The notes: generated by a model not told the origin, from the letters alone. Positions 25,318-39,182 are shown, counted from the stretch's first letter. The stretch is 64,000 nucleotides of DNA from Gorsachius magnificus (GCA_034008185.1 CM067082.1:99443311-99507310), one strand, 5' to 3'. Translations and numbers: made by a program.

Positions 25318-28300
25318 GTCTCCAAACAACCTTCAGTTTTATACTGCACCTACTTCTTCTGGTAAAACCCTCTAAATTATCAGTTATTAGCAACCTGATA
25401 CTTATCTTTTTGGAGGACTGAAGACAAAATTCAAAAGAAAAAATAAACAGTTGGATGGAAATGAGCTCTCTTAAAATTAGACTTGATTAGAAACAAATTG
25501 CCAGAGAAGTCAGAATAAACACAAGAAGACAAATACCTACTTTAAGGTTCATCCAAAAGTTTGTCCCTACAACAGAGCAGAATTCTTCTTCCCAAGGAGG
25601 GAGCATGCCATCTTGTGAAGAGCCGTCACCATTTCTAATACTATCTACTTTTCTTTGTGGCTTTCCAGAGCTATTCCTGACAGCCTGTCTAAGGCTCTGA
25701 CCTGTGATGGATTTATAGTTCATTATGGCCCATAAAGCAAATTTAAAGTGGTTCATACCAGATAATCTCAACTAGTGATTCCATATACTTACTTGTCTGT
25801 CAAACTTATTCCCTAGGGAGATAACCTGCAACTTTAACAGAATGAACTAGAGGAGAGGAACACCTAATATATGCTCGCAAAGGTGCGTAAGTGGGGTAGT
25901 ATCTGTTCTCAGAGTGCTCTGCAGAAATGAATTTTTTAAAAATGTATCTGTTCACCTTGGAACAGTAGGAAACAGCATGTCTAATAACTATAAGGAATTG
26001 AAGGAATGTAGCACTTCATTCTACTGTCTACATTAGGGATAGATATATACATGTATCTGGACCTGGTTTGATACTCAAGAAAGCAGACGGAAGAGGAGTC
26101 TTCCTCTTCATGTCTTAAATGCCTTTTTTATCAGGCTGCAGCAAGAGTCTGGGTACTGTAGAACTCCCTGCTTTTCTAATGACCAACAGAGAATTCTTAC
26201 TACAAGTAGATGTCAAGTTTAGAATTTAAATATGAAAAGAAATTTATCCCGCAACATGCTGAAAAGAAAATCACCTTACATCATTCTTTCCATCGCTCTG
26301 TTTATAATTTTAAGCTCCTCTTTTGTGTAATTTAGGCCACACTCAAACACAAACAAAATCCTTATGCCCAGGAAAATAACTACCACCAGTGGTAAGCTAC
26401 TAGACAAGATTAAATCATATAATTTATGTATTCTTCTTTAAATATATTGATCCCAGTACAACACTTGCTGGCTGAAACTATGTTTTATAAATTATGTCTT
26501 TATCCTTATTGTTCAAAATCTTATTATTTTTTTGCTCTTACACCACTAGAGAACATGCTGATAGTCATTTAGACTCCAATTGATAATACCTGGGGCCTGA
26601 GAATATGAATCTTTTTTATAGCTTTATATATGTGACTTTCTTTTGGAAAAGTCAGTATCTAACACTGATATTTTTTTATCAGAAGCATTATACTGTTTTT
26701 ACAAATTGAACACCAGAACAGTTTTTCCTGCATGTCTCTCTCTCAGGCTTTTATGACCATACACCAGTTGACAGTCCACGATATAAATATTCATGAAAAT
26801 ATAAGTGAAAGCAAAACACAGTACACTAAATACATCAAACACTGGACTTCTGAAATACAGGAGGCAAAATAAAGCTCTTTTTGAATATTGAGAGACTGCA
26901 GATGTACTGTGCCTGATGGGTGGCAAGCCTTCAACACTGGGGAACGCTTGGGTACCAGTGCAAGAAGGTATGTCTGGCTGTATTTGCTACATAGATATGA
27001 AGAGACACAGGCACTGTGAAAATACTCTGCTTTTTAAATGCACCTCTCATGGCCTTTTTTCAGAAGATATTTTCACTATGTGCATAAATTCCTATCCATT
27101 TTATCATAGGGTCGAAGCCTCTCCTGTTCAGCTGTTCTCCCTCTGCCTTTCTGTTTCAGTTCAGCCACAGACTAAACTGACTAGTGTCTTCTAACATAAG
27201 CTAATAGCATAATTTTTCTTCTGAGTATCTCAGTTCTCCTTATATGCTTTCCCACACTAGATGTATATTGTTTCATTTTCTTTGTAAAATCCATATCACT
27301 TTTGGACAGCTTCCAAATTACTACAACAGTGTTTCAGTAAGAAAGTATCTTAAGAGTGTGGATATTGCTATTACCAATGGGCATACAGTAATAAATCTCA
27401 AATAAGAACCTGATATGACTGGCACTGAGCTGCTAGAAAAGAAGTAAACCTTTGTATAAATAGCCTTTTTTGATTTCTCATTACATAGCACACACAGTCG
27501 AAGGATAATATTCTTACAACAAAGGTAAACACTGAAGTATCTCATGCCTGTTGAACTGCAACATATATTATTTTTTAGATTTTTTTTTAACAGATTTCTG
27601 TTATTCTGGTGAACCATAACAAATGGCAATGCAATAATTTTTATCAGACAATGTAAGAGAATTAAATTAGTACAGATTCCAAGAAAAAAAATCTCTGGAT
27701 ATTTGTTAGAGTTTCCTTGTGCTCTGACATTTCATCCATGGAAATGAAAAGGAATATTTTAAAATACTTTTTTCACTATGCCATACATAGAAATATAGTA
27801 ACATATTTGAATTTTAATTATTACTCTGTGAAAAATTTCAAGGGGTTAGAAATGTTTCATTCACTTTTTTTTTGTGTACATCTGGTGAACTTCACAGTGT
27901 TTTGAGAAGAGCTGCTACTTGCCTGGGTTCTGTGATAATAAGGAAACCAGAAACTTGGCTGTCCTTAGCTTTGCTCTTTACAGTCCCCTTGCTAAAGATC
28001 AGAAGCAAATGGAACTCGGGAGCTCTGGCTCTTTCAAAACACTTTGACTCTGCCAGAATTTTCTAGGAAGTAGACTTGGGCATGATGCAAATCTAATGGA
28101 AGTATGTAGTCTAATGGAAAAGCACTCTATGAAAAATATTATTTTTGTATATCATATAAATCTATGGTAAGTATGCTCTTTTTACCAAATGTTATCAAAA
28201 ATGCACTAGCATTTCAAATATGAATGCTACTTATTTTGCCATATATAGATAAATAATATAAGTCATCAGAAGCTCATAAAACCTTCTAACCATGTTCATG

Positions 28301-31300
28301 CATCTGTTCAGGACAAAGGTTTGAGATACAATCCTTAAATGATAATTTTTTCATAATTATTGTCATACATGTTTTAGATAATATTTACAGGCTGTGCTGC
28401 TGATTTGTCTATTTCGGCTGAGCATAGCATTGCATTTGAGTCCACTGGAATCTGCATCTTGTTGACTAATTAGAAAATTACTAATAATTTTACAATACTA
28501 GAGTATCTTGAAAGAAACTAAAGGTGGAACATAAGTGTTCTAAGATAACCATGAAACAAAAAGGATATTTCCTTTAAGGCATATTCAATAAAAAAAAATT
28601 TGAAGAACAGAATCATTTCTGTAAAATAATTACAAAGTATTAGAAGACTCCTCTAGAGGAATCAGAATGCTTTTGTGCGTAATTATTCCATGACAGAGAT
28701 GAATTACTAACTTTATACAGCATGGGGACAATAAAAAAGTACTACACATGAATTGTGGATCTGATTTAATACCATATTTTATTAGTACTGCTAGATACTA
28801 CTTAAGATTTTTCAGAGAGTCTAGTGGTTAAATGCCTAAATGTTGTTGTTCTGAACAGTATTAGTTGTTATGCTTCTTCTAGCATCTACTTACCTACATC
28901 ACCACTAATTTGAGTACCTTTTAAAAAATCTGATTGCACTGAAAAATTGCACTAGAAAAGCAGAAAAGGTACCAAAGAAGTGCAACAAAACACACGGAAC
29001 AGTTTTACTTCTGTGGAACACTTCTGTCATCCAGAGAAAGTGCTGAAGGGTGTGCTCAGGCAGTAAATGTTTAATTATCATTACAGGCAAGCTGCAGTGG
29101 ATAGATGTAAATGGACCAAAGACTCTTTAGCTTATCCAATACACAAAAGAATTTCTGCCAAGAATGCCTTCTGCAAAAGAAAATACTTCATTATGAATTC
29201 TAGTCTCTGCCTTTACATAAGGGAAATTAATGGGAATTTTGTCTTACTAAGAAATGCTGAACAAGCCTCTTCATTAACATCTAATTCATAGCTCCTGAAT
29301 AGAAATATAAAAGAATATGAGGAATATGATTAGATACACAGATGCAAGAACACAGAGAATACAAGTTGCTCCAAATTTAACCTACTGTGTCATGAAATTG
29401 TAGATCATCCAAAATGAAAACCCACTGATATGAGTACCTAATGAACTGCATGAGACACACAAAGAAATAGAACCTCAAAACTCTTCAAAAAATAAAATTT
29501 TAAATATTTCTTTTTAGGAGCACCGTGACACTTTTAACAACACATTCTTAATTTGCACAGTACTTAAATCTGATTTGTTTCGTATTATTTATGTTTTTGT
29601 AAAGAAAATATTTGGAACTCTAAGAATTAAGCTTTCATCCCTTAGTGTTAGTTTGTATAAGGCCACCAGCAATTTTTTTTTTGCAAGATTTCCAATATTT
29701 AATTTTTATTTACATCTATAAAGTATGAAATCATTTCAGTATTTTGTGATTTACTCGTGTTAGAATGGTAACCTTGCAGGGGCCAAGCTGGTCATTTGGT
29801 CTTCTTGAGAAAGAGCTGATCACTCTGAAAAACAGACACCTGCTAGGTACTGTTAATGCATAGTCACTTTTGTTTCACTAACACAAAGACAGACAACAAC
29901 ATAATTAATGATGCTATCCTGATAGCTGTATGACTACCACTTCTGGCTTCATGGTCAGAGCATATGTCAATAGCTTATACATAACATGAAAAACCATGCT
30001 GGTTTCAGCTTAAGTAACAACATAAATGAAAGTCTGTTGTAAAAAAAAGAGGAGAGTGGGGAGGAGAAAAAAGGGAATGTTATATACAAAGCTTTAAAGA
30101 AGAAATTACAGAAAACACAGAATGTATCAACTTCAGTTAGATGGGGGGGAAATTACAGTGTCCCTGCAATGCAGCTTTATACATTTCTAAGTTTTATGCA
30201 GCTAATGTGCAGCTGGTTTTAGAACAACCTCGTCGACATTAAGTTGCACTAGTACTAGTATCGTTCCTACTTTGAAGGTTACTTTTGCAAAGCAAGTAAC
30301 TATCCCTGGCCACATTCTGGAGCAACTATTTCTAGTTAAGTATCAAGAGAATCAGAGTAATCCTACTCCCTTTATATAGGCTGTTAACGTGAAAATATTC
30401 AGGAAGAATTTTTCAATGCAAAGTTCCCAAAATTGATTCCTAAATGCTGACAAGTCTTTATGGAACTCTGTGAAATAGCACACATGAATTATTCAAAGTG
30501 TTTAAAACAAGCAGTGTGCAATACTTACAGTGAGATTTATGGGCACAGAGAACTTTGAGAAAAACATTTTTTTTTCTTTTAAGTCTTCAAAGACAGACTG
30601 AGAAATTTAGGATTAGGCACGCAAACTTTGATAACAACTTTTCCTGTTTTTATCATATAACAAGGCAACAAGAATAGATCCTAGTATCCTAGCCTTCATT
30701 CTTGGAAGAAAAGGCATAGATATCATTGATTAAAAAATACCCTTCTTTCACGTCATGGAGTTTCTGATCAGAAATCTAATAAGCACGCTATGCAAATTTC
30801 AGTGAAATGCTCACATGACCCTACCACTGTGAAAAACATTAAGCAGATAAATAATGGTAGCCAGGAACCTAAAGGTCCACCTGCCTGTCTCTCACACATT
30901 AGCGAAGAATGCATCAGAGCATGACTACTTCCAGCCCCAGAAACTACAGAACTGGGGAGTGGACATCAGCCTGCCAGTCCAAGCCTTTCCCAGTACAAGA
31001 GTTCATCCATTCATCGTCCTACTACCGGTGTTAATAAACTTCTGGGAAGCATTTGATCTCATGCCATTTGAGACACAAGAGTGTGTTCTGAAACTGTTGT
31101 GAATCTTGGATTTACTTTTAAGATTAAAAAACAAACTACTGACTACTGTTTATTTTAAATTTACAGCTCTGCAGGTTTGTATGGGTTGCATATGACATGC
31201 GGCAATTGTTAATATGTTTTAATTATGACAATATTGTTACATATTTTAAGCTTTTGAGAACTAAGAAGATAAAAAAGATTTCTCCTAATGTGTAATTCTA

Positions 31301-34300
31301 GATTACCCCTTATTAACAAAATACCAGCTTGATTCAAGGTTTTACTGCAATGACTATGATTAAAGTACTGGTTCCTTTGCTTTATTTCTGATACTGTATT
31401 TATTCTGGGATCATGACATCTTTTTCTTTTTTTTTTACTTTCACAAGAATTAAGTCATAGTCTCCAAGTGGTCATATACACCATATTTTGCTCTGAAACA
31501 CCTGGGCAGTTTCTTTTGGATTAAGAATGCATGCAGAAATTTGGGGGTGGGAGGTGGGGAGGTTGTGTGTTGCTAAATGTATCCTGAATACCCAAGTAGT
31601 TATAAAATTAGTCACTAGTTTTTAAAGGAGGCAATATACTGTTGTAAATATTCAACATGGCATAAAGCTTTTTTTTCAAAATTAGTGAGTGTACTCTCCT
31701 TTGAGTAAATGGTCATAGCTTGTTTTACTGTGAAGCTTAAAGTCACAAAGTAGTTTTTTCTTCAAAAAAGACAAAATTCTTTCTCCACCATATCTCTTAC
31801 CCAACATCAGCCAAAAAGAATTAAGATTTTCAATGTTTATTAACATTTTAAAATGCATAATTGCAATAAATGTCAGGTTTATTGCTTTGTTTATTTATAA
31901 AGAGTCCAGTGTTTGTAAGTGTTGATCAAATAAAATATATTAATCCAGATTTTTAAATATAAGACTCAGAAACTTTAAACTCAATTTTTTTCTTATAAAA
32001 ATCAATTTAGTGTAGAGTAAGGTGTTTGTTAATAACAGGTATAATATAGGAAGCAACATCCAAAAAAAAATTATTTACTGTTAAAGAATAGAAAGGCTAG
32101 GACAGGCCTACACTAAATCTTTGAAGACAACAGAAGTCCAGGTCATTTTGTTCTGAGGCTGTTCACAAAAGTATGAAAAATCTTGTAAGACAAAAAGCTG
32201 AAATAAATCTAAGCAGAAAAACAGGAAGTTGAGTGAATGTCATGTCTGACAAAGAGAAGGAGTTGGAGACTGAAAATCAATGGATCTGAAGACAGATATT
32301 AGAAATTGGGCCTACCTGATGGATAAGACCATGAAGGACTCACATCACTATTCCTTTTAGAACCCAAGATTTAATACAGATGCCAGAGGGAAAAGGAAGA
32401 AATAAAGAGCAACCTTTCTTGTAAAACTATGCATTCATCTTCTCTGGCTTTAACTTCTGTCCCCAGAACCTGCTTTGTCACCACTGTTTGCATAACCCTG
32501 ACCCTGAATGGGTACAGCATACATGGCCACAGCAAGTCAGAGAAAGGATCCTGCTGCCCCTGTCACTACTGGCACTTTTAGCTGAGTTTGGACAGCCTTT
32601 ACAATGACAGATTTCCAGCTTTCTCTCCTTTGTTCATCTTGTTCCTTCTCCAGCTTATTTCCCCCTTTCTTTTTCTTCTTTTTTTCTTTTTTTCCTTTTC
32701 CTTTCCTCTTCTACCCTCTGTTAAAAAAAAAAAAATCTTCTATCTGGAAGTGACCATGTAATTGGCAAGGAATAAGAAGGTACTCTGTCAAGTGTCTTGA
32801 ACAACACAATGCCGGTGTAGGTTTGCTTGGTCAACAAAGCAGTTGATAGGATCAACCACCTGTATGTGCAGATAATGTATCTACTTGATAAAGTAACTTC
32901 TGTTGGAACTATTTTTAGCCTTACTCTGACCCTATGCTTTGGTTTGATATTCTATTGTAATATTTTATTAAACTTATATTCATCTTCTTTTTTTATATTA
33001 TTCATTACAAAATTTCAGTAAAAATGCTAATACTCTTCAGATAAAGCAGGCTCATCAGCAGTCTCTTCAGATAGTATCTTAGCATCTGAACAGAAACTCC
33101 AGTGCTTATTTCCTGAGATTCAATGCAGTTTACAACCAGATAATACTGACTGCATAGTCAGGTAATGTTTGAGTTCACAAAACCGAATCAGAAAAAAGGA
33201 ATGCCTGAAAGCTGACAGTAACAGACTGATAGACACTGAAACACCAAAGATATAAAAAAGTGAATGAAAATATGTTCTATGCCAACATTCTTAAACAGCT
33301 GAATTATATAAGCACTAACCTTGAGCTACGCGACTTATCAGAAAACATGTATAAAGTAAAAAAAATAATTAACTATTGCAATTTTCTTTAAATATTGCAA
33401 GTTCTTTTGTTTGTGACTTTCAGTACTATGTTTTCTTCAAGCTGTGAACTACAGCTTTGCAATTGTTAGCTAAAGTCAAGGGAAATTGCATCTCAATAAG
33501 AACTAGGAAAATTTATTTGAAAGAAACTATGGCACAAATTTATAAATATTCCATTACTATTAGTTTTAGTACTGATAGGTTAAAAATTTGCAGCAGCATG
33601 TTTTTCATCAGAACCTGCTGATTCTTTGACTTAAAACTGTCAGAAAAATGGAGAAAATACAAAGATAAATTGCATTAAAATCAGGTTTTTAAAGTGTGTG
33701 ACAACTAGATAATAGATTTCTTCTTTTACAGAAGATTATTAATCAGAGAGATATTCTATTATGTTCTTTTAAAAACTAAACATAGTCATGCTAAATGTTT
33801 TCAACTTTTAAGATGTAAGAAAGGTAAAATGACAAGAAATTTAAAAATGGGCATGAAATGCCTAATTGGCTTTTCTCACATAGCTGGGCAGGAAATTTTC
33901 CAAAGTTATAAGAAATTATTATGAAAGGGAAAAAAAAAAAAAAAGTCTTTCTTTCAGCCTATTCTAGTATTATTTCAGAGAGTTGCTTTTCCAAAGTTCA
34001 GTGGGATTTGAATTGGTCAAAGTATTCTCTCTTCAGCTCAAACGAGGGATTTTATTGGAAACATAGAAAGTTCTACATCCACATATGAGAATAATACTCA
34101 TTATCTATCTACAATTTATCCATTTAATAACATAAATAAAACTTAACATACATGGAAAAGATAGTTAAGACCTCTCCTGGGTGAAATAGCCTGGGGGAAT
34201 GAGCTTGCCTAGCTTAAAAAAGTTTCTACAGCAGGACGTAATAAAAGAAAGAGTTAGGTTTATTCTCAAGTATTTAATGTCTGCATTATGACAGAAGATC

Positions 34301-36189
34301 AATCATTCAAATCCCCCTACTTGATCTGTGGAAAATACAGTACTATAAAGAGATAGTTCATTCACTGTGTCTGCAGCTGTCCTAAGACATAGCTGTCAAA
34401 CCTAGGGTAAGAATTTAGGCAGAATAATGCAAAATTAAAGGTTTTCAGTGGAAATGCCAAATAACTCAAAGAAGTGTTCAATTTGAAGTCATCACCTCCA
34501 GCACTGTATTCTATTAATCTGTTGTGAATAAACTAGCCACCTAGTATATTTTTGCTTGTAGAAAAAGTAGTCTGCTCGATTTCATCTGAAAGTCCCTTCA
34601 ACAGGATAAAATACAAAGTCGTATCGCATAAAAATGATGTAAGCATTTAATAATCAGCTAACAGAAAGCCTGTGGTGTGAAGCCACCAGGTCGTATTATA
34701 AGTTTGAAAAGGAAAGAATTCCAACAGACTGTTTCTTTCCCTTTGCTACCTCCAAAATTTACACCAAATTAGCAGGAGCCTTCAGAAGAGTATAAGGCAT
34801 AGTACTGTCTTCTTCCAATTTACGTATTGGGTGACTGTTAGTACCACCTAACTTAGGTTTACAGACACGTACTCATTGCCCAGGCAATTATTCTGCTGGT
34901 TTGCTTGTAAAACCAATGCTGTATACAATTAATACTTGTGATGAATTACATTACAACTAGTGATGACAAACATACCCCTCTGAAGCTGCTACAACTATTC
35001 TTAACCCTAAATTTACATAAGCCCTTTGTGAGTTTTGACTAGGTCAAAAGATGTATCTGCAAGACTGTGTCTGAAATTTATCCTATATCCTGAACCTGAC
35101 ATTTCCAAAAATGATCCCAAACGTAGGTGCCTCTACCATCACATACCCACATTTTAGAAAGAATGATACAGATACTGAGGGGTGCTGGGTATTCCCAGCT
35201 CCCAGCAAAACAGCTGACTATGTGAATAGTTCAACTGAAATAATTCCAACATTTTTCCACAGGTGAGAACTGCTAAGCAACTCATTCTTATTCCTAAGTG
35301 GCCACACGTTCATTATCTAAGTGCATAAAAGGGACTGTGCATTTCTGCTGTCATTCAAAATTCAGAGAATAATCCTGAAAGTTCCCTTTGTTTTTCACAC
35401 TGTACTTATGAAAAATCAGACAAGGAAGGACTGGAATCAGGAAACTACACACATTTAGAGCAATGAGAGAGCAGTCACAGGAGATGCTTTTGGAGAAAAG
35501 GATTGACAATGGAGGGAAGAGAAAAATTAAGTCAGCAAGAGAAAGGTTGCAATGATAAACAGCTGAAAGACAGTTTACTAGGTTCCTTTTGATTCTCATA
35601 GTACAGCAGTCAATAAAAAGGCAGTACTGATGGTGTTTATTAAAACTGTTGCCTCAGTTTAACAACCATTTGCTGTAAGTCATCAATAAACTAAACGACT
35701 GTAAGTCACTACTCACCAGTAATGTAAAATAATTCAGCTGAATTTATGACTGTAAATCCCAACTACCTGTTTCCCTTTTAGTATGGGCTGCAGCTCAACA
35801 GGCTTTTCTCAGATCACACTATGGCCAACATCCTCTACCACAAACAACTACAAAACCATTCCCCTAATGTAAAGAAAATGAGCAACTACCTTCTCTGACT
35901 AGTAGATGTTTACTGAAAGTTTGTGTCTCTCTAATGTTTCATTGCCACTTAACAAAATACCCATGGTCTGATTAGCTTTTTTTTTAATTTCAAGTGAAAG
36001 GTCTAATCCAAAGTTCATAGAAACCAAAAGATATTTCCTACTGATGTTAGTAAGCTTAAGCAGAGGAACTCACTCACTGCTAAACAAAGCAGATCACCAG
36101 AGTGAATCACTACATAAGCAGCATCAGCAGGCTTGCATACAGTCTTGGTACATAAATTCCAGCTGTTGTTAACCAATTACATTTTTTTT
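25318..36189. other. AT-rich intron sequence without a recognised gene
   Basis: Nearly 11 kb with no known exon or clear interspersed repeat. It contains a pure pyrimidine tract at 32658-32712 and a G-rich stretch near 31541. A frame at 30854-31102 (82 codons, plus) is followed by other features resembling an old LTR end (GTTAATAAAC at about 31031) but is not identifiable. Confidence 0.5.
32658..32712 (+). repeat. 55-nt pure polypyrimidine tract
   Basis: Uninterrupted C/T run with repeated TTTTCTT and TTTCC units, followed within 12 nt by an A13-like run. Such tracts can form triplex DNA; on the minus (gene) strand it is purine-rich. Confidence 0.85.
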
Positions 36190-37957
36190 TAGGTAGGAAA
36201 TTACTGTCCCTCTAACAAGAAAGGCTTTTTAATGTATATTAATAACAAGAGAAGGTCTAAGGAAAACATTGGACTGATGTTCACCTGTCAAATAGGAATG
36301 CAGAAAAACCAGAGGCATTAAATGTTTTTTTTTTTGCCTCAGTCTTTATTAATACTGAGAGACCTGGGGCTGCCCAGTCCCCTGCGTTCGAGGACCACAA
36401 CTGCAGGATCAGTGATTTTCCATTTGTGGACACTGAAACTATAGGGCACCAGCTGAATGTTTACAAGTCCTTGAGGCTTGATGGGATTCACCCCAGAGTA
36501 CTGAAGGAGGTACAGATGTTATAACAGGACCCCTCTCAATTATCTACCAAAGATCTTGGGAGTCTGAGGAGATGCCCACTGACTGGAAGCTAGCCAATGC
36601 TATTCCGGTTTACATGAAGGGCATGAGTAAACTACAGACTCTTAGTCTAACCTCAGGACCTGGAAAAATTATGAAGATCATATTGCTATTGAAAGGCATT
36701 TAAAGAATAATGCAATCATCAAGCTGAGTCAACATGAGTTCACAAAAGGAAAGTCCTGTCTAATATGATATCTTTCTATGATAAGATCATGACCCTGTGG
36801 ATGAAAGGAAGGCAGTAGATGTAGTTTTTCTGGGTTTTAGTAAAGCATTTGGTACTGTGCCTTACAGAATACTTCCAGACAAGTTTTCCAACTGAAATAA
36901 GCAGGTAGACAGTGCACTGGTGAAGAACTGGTTGAATGGCAGGGCTCAAAGTGTCACAGTGAATAGGGCTATATCTGGCTGGTGACCTGTCACCAGCAGT
37001 GTTACTCTGGGGTCAATTCTAGGGCCAGTTCTGTTCAATCATTTTATCAATGATCTGAATACAGGAGTTGAATACACCCTTAGGAAGTTTGCTGATGATA
37101 CTAAACTAGGTAGTGCTGCTACCTCTCTTGAGGCCTTCCAGGGGGATCTGGATAGATTGGAGCATTGGACAATCATCAATGACATCAAAGCGAACAGGAC
37201 CAAATGCCGGATTCTGTGTCTGGGATGGAGTAACACTGGGCACAAGCCTAAATTGGGAGAGAAGTTGTTGGAGACCAGCCCCGCCAAAAGGGGCCTGGGG
37301 GTGCTCGTTGACAGGAGGTTCAGCAAGGGTCAGAAGTGTTCCCTGGCTGTCAAGAGGGCAAACCGCATGTTGGGGTGCATGAAGCAGGACATAACCAGCC
37401 AGTCAAAAGTGGTGCTTATCCTGCTGTATTTAGCACTGGTGTGGCCTCACCTTGAGTATTGTGTGCAGTTCTGGGGCCTGCCACTTCAAAAGGATGTTAA
37501 AGTCCGTGAATGCGTCCCGAGAAGCTGGTGAAGGGGCTGAAAGGCATGTCCTCTGAGCAGTGGCTGAGGACATGGGGTTTGTCTGGAGAGAAGGAGGCTG
37601 AGGGGTGACTTCCCTGCTCTCTACAGCTTCCTGAGGAGGGGAAGTGGAGAGGGAGCTGCTGGGCTCTTCTCCCTGGTCCCCACTGCCAGGGCATGTGGGA
37701 ATGGCTCAAAGCTGTGTCCAGCAGGGGATGTTCGGACTTGACATGAGGAAACTTTTCTTTCCTGAGAGAGAAAGTGGTCCAATCCTGGAACAGGCTTCCT
37801 GGAGAGGTGCTTGATGCCCCAAGCCTGTCAGTGTTTAAGAGGCATTTGGGCAATGCTGTTAATAACCATACTTGAACTTTTGGTCAACACAGAAATGGTC
37901 AGGAAGTTGGACTAGGTGATCACTGTAGGTTCCTTCTAGCTGAACGATTCCATTCCC
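36190..37957 (+). mobile_element. Old CR1 LINE, RT to 3' end, many stops
   Basis: The plus strand carries degraded CR1 ORF2: TATTAATAACAAGAGAAGG and GCCTCAGTCTTTATTAA (endonuclease-RT linker), LRLDGIHPRVLKEV, a degraded middle with stops, FINDLD-like INDLNTGVEYTLRKF followed by ADDTKLGS at about 37094-37117, then RGLGVLVDRRFSKGQKC, LAVKRANRMLGCMKQDI, WPHLEYCVQFWGLP. It ends in the 3' tail GGACTAGGTGATCACTGTAGG...GATTCCATTCC. The active-site ADD is still readable, unlike in the CR1 at 22.2-23.3 kb. Frameshifts and stops show it has long been dead. It belongs to an older subfamily than the 22-kb copy (different thumb and 3' UTR wording). Confidence 0.9.
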
Positions 37958-37995
37958 TTCCTTTTGTCCTTCTGACCTTCTTCTTTCCCTACCAG

Positions 37996-38060
37996 TACAT
38001 TCTGAGGAAATCTCTGAGGACATTCCTTCCCAGACCTGCACTAGCAGAAGCATTGGACAG
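37996..38060 (+). other. Exon-like 65-nt segment with good splice signals
   Basis: Preceded by a long pyrimidine run ending CTTCTTTCCCTACCAG and followed by GGACAG|GTAAGC. Read in frame 3 it gives HSEEISEDIPSQTCTSRSIG, a Ser/Glu-rich peptide; frame 1 is also open. A second acceptor-like site (GGTTTCCACAG at 38242-38252) and a third (CTCATTTTTAG ending 38411) lie downstream, each followed by a short open stretch. The gene is not recognised. It is antisense to CNTNAP. May be the remains of a captured gene. Confidence 0.35.
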
Positions 38061-38469
38061 GTAAGCATATTCCATCCTAGGCGTTGTCTCTGTCACCTTG
38101 TGGGAAGGAGGCACATACATCCTGATGGGGGTGAGAGCTGTGGATCGTGTCTTGAGATCATTTGACCTTCTGAAGAAATTGGCAAAAAGCAGGTGCGAAG
38201 AGAGGTTTTTGGAAGTGTTCTGTGTTCATCCAGTTTCTCTGGGTTTCCACAGGATGGCAAAATCCCACATCTGTGATCATAGTGAGGCTCAAAGATCAAG
38301 CCCTCAGTCTGAAGGACATGCTCCTGAACTAAATTGTGGGAAATCTTTTTGAGCTGAGCACTACCTGTTCATTTCCCGGTGGATTTCATTTTAGCTTGTA
38401 CTCATTTTTAGAAATGCCTGAGCTATTTCCCTTGGAAAAACATCCTAAAACAGCAGTACTCTCTCAGAG

Positions 38470-38560
38470 CAAAAGGTCCATCCGACCCAACACTCCTGTC
38501 TCCAAAGTGGCCAACCATCATAGTCTAAAGGAGAGCATATGAGCAGAGCAGGTCTAGTTC
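38470..38560. repeat. Possible ancient amniote interspersed-repeat fragment
   Basis: AAAGGTCCATCCGACCCAAC followed by CTCCTGTCTCCAAAGTGGCC and GAGCATATGAGCAGAGCAGG resembles a repeat remembered from birds and turtles with the wording GGTCCATC(T)AGCCCAGTATCCTGTCTCC...AGTGGCCA. Recalled similarity only. Confidence 0.4.
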
Positions 38561-38992
38561 TGCCAGGGTCCCGGGGGGTGCTCCTAGGCCTCACTGGCTG
38601 GGACCAGCCTCCTGCGGGACCCTCATCGACACCGTCTCCTGCCAAAGGCCCAGGGGACGGGGTGTCTCAGCTCACCCTGGGGACTTCTCAGTCCCTGTCT
38701 GAGCGATGCTGTAGGTGTGCCTGTCTCTGCCCCTGCCTGCTGGATGAGACTGGGACCTGCACTGCAGAGAGCTGCTCTCCTTCATGGACCCCTCTGACCT
38801 AGGTCAGAACTTCTCATGCAGAACTCTGGACATAACATAGCATAACGACTCTGTTCTGTTTGATTCTATTCCCTGTGCTCACCATGGGTCGAATAAGGAT
38901 GAGACTGTTATCTGCCTGAGATGCAAGGGTATTTTCAGTTCCAAAAACACTTTCAAGGACACAAATCACAAAGGTTACAAGTGGAAATGGAT

Positions 38993-38998
38993 TTTATT
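38993..38998 (-). terminator. Candidate poly(A) signal AATAAA
   Basis: The minus strand reads GAATGAAATAAAATCC, about 90 nt after the stop codon of the candidate terminal exon at 39087-39182. Spacing is normal for a short 3' UTR. Confidence 0.45.
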
Positions 38999-39086
38999 TC
39001 ATTCTTCTCACTCTGTTTCAGAGTTGATGCTCATAAACTTTACAACATGAATGTATAGCCAGGAGCAGGTTCATGCGTTCTTCAGT

Positions 39087-39182
39087 TTAGCTTGACAAAA
39101 CATCCCTTTGCAGTCGGGCAAAGGCAAGGCCCAGAGCCACAGAAAGTAGCAGCAGGACTACAGGCCAAGCAGTCCCTGTTTC
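39087..39182 (-). pseudogene. Candidate terminal exon with C-terminal membrane segment
   Basis: On the minus strand an acceptor (pyrimidine-rich ...CCTGTTTCTCAG|TCTTCAG|) is followed by 31 codons and a TAA stop. The encoded end is ETGTAWPVVLLLLSVALGLA then FARLQRDVLSS. This is a hydrophobic stretch of about 18 residues with a short polar tail, as in a tail-anchored or single-pass membrane protein, and a poly(A) signal follows. I do not recognise the protein. Immediately upstream on this strand is an inserted CR1 fragment and then the GC-rich repeats, so if a gene existed it is probably broken or has a repeat-filled intron. It is on the same strand as CNTNAP and might also be read as an unrelated nested gene. 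Confidence 0.4.

Noticed and set aside
30854..31102. 82-codon frame with nearby AATAAA
   Set aside because: Possible LTR remnant or chance; no termini, target duplication or domain seen.
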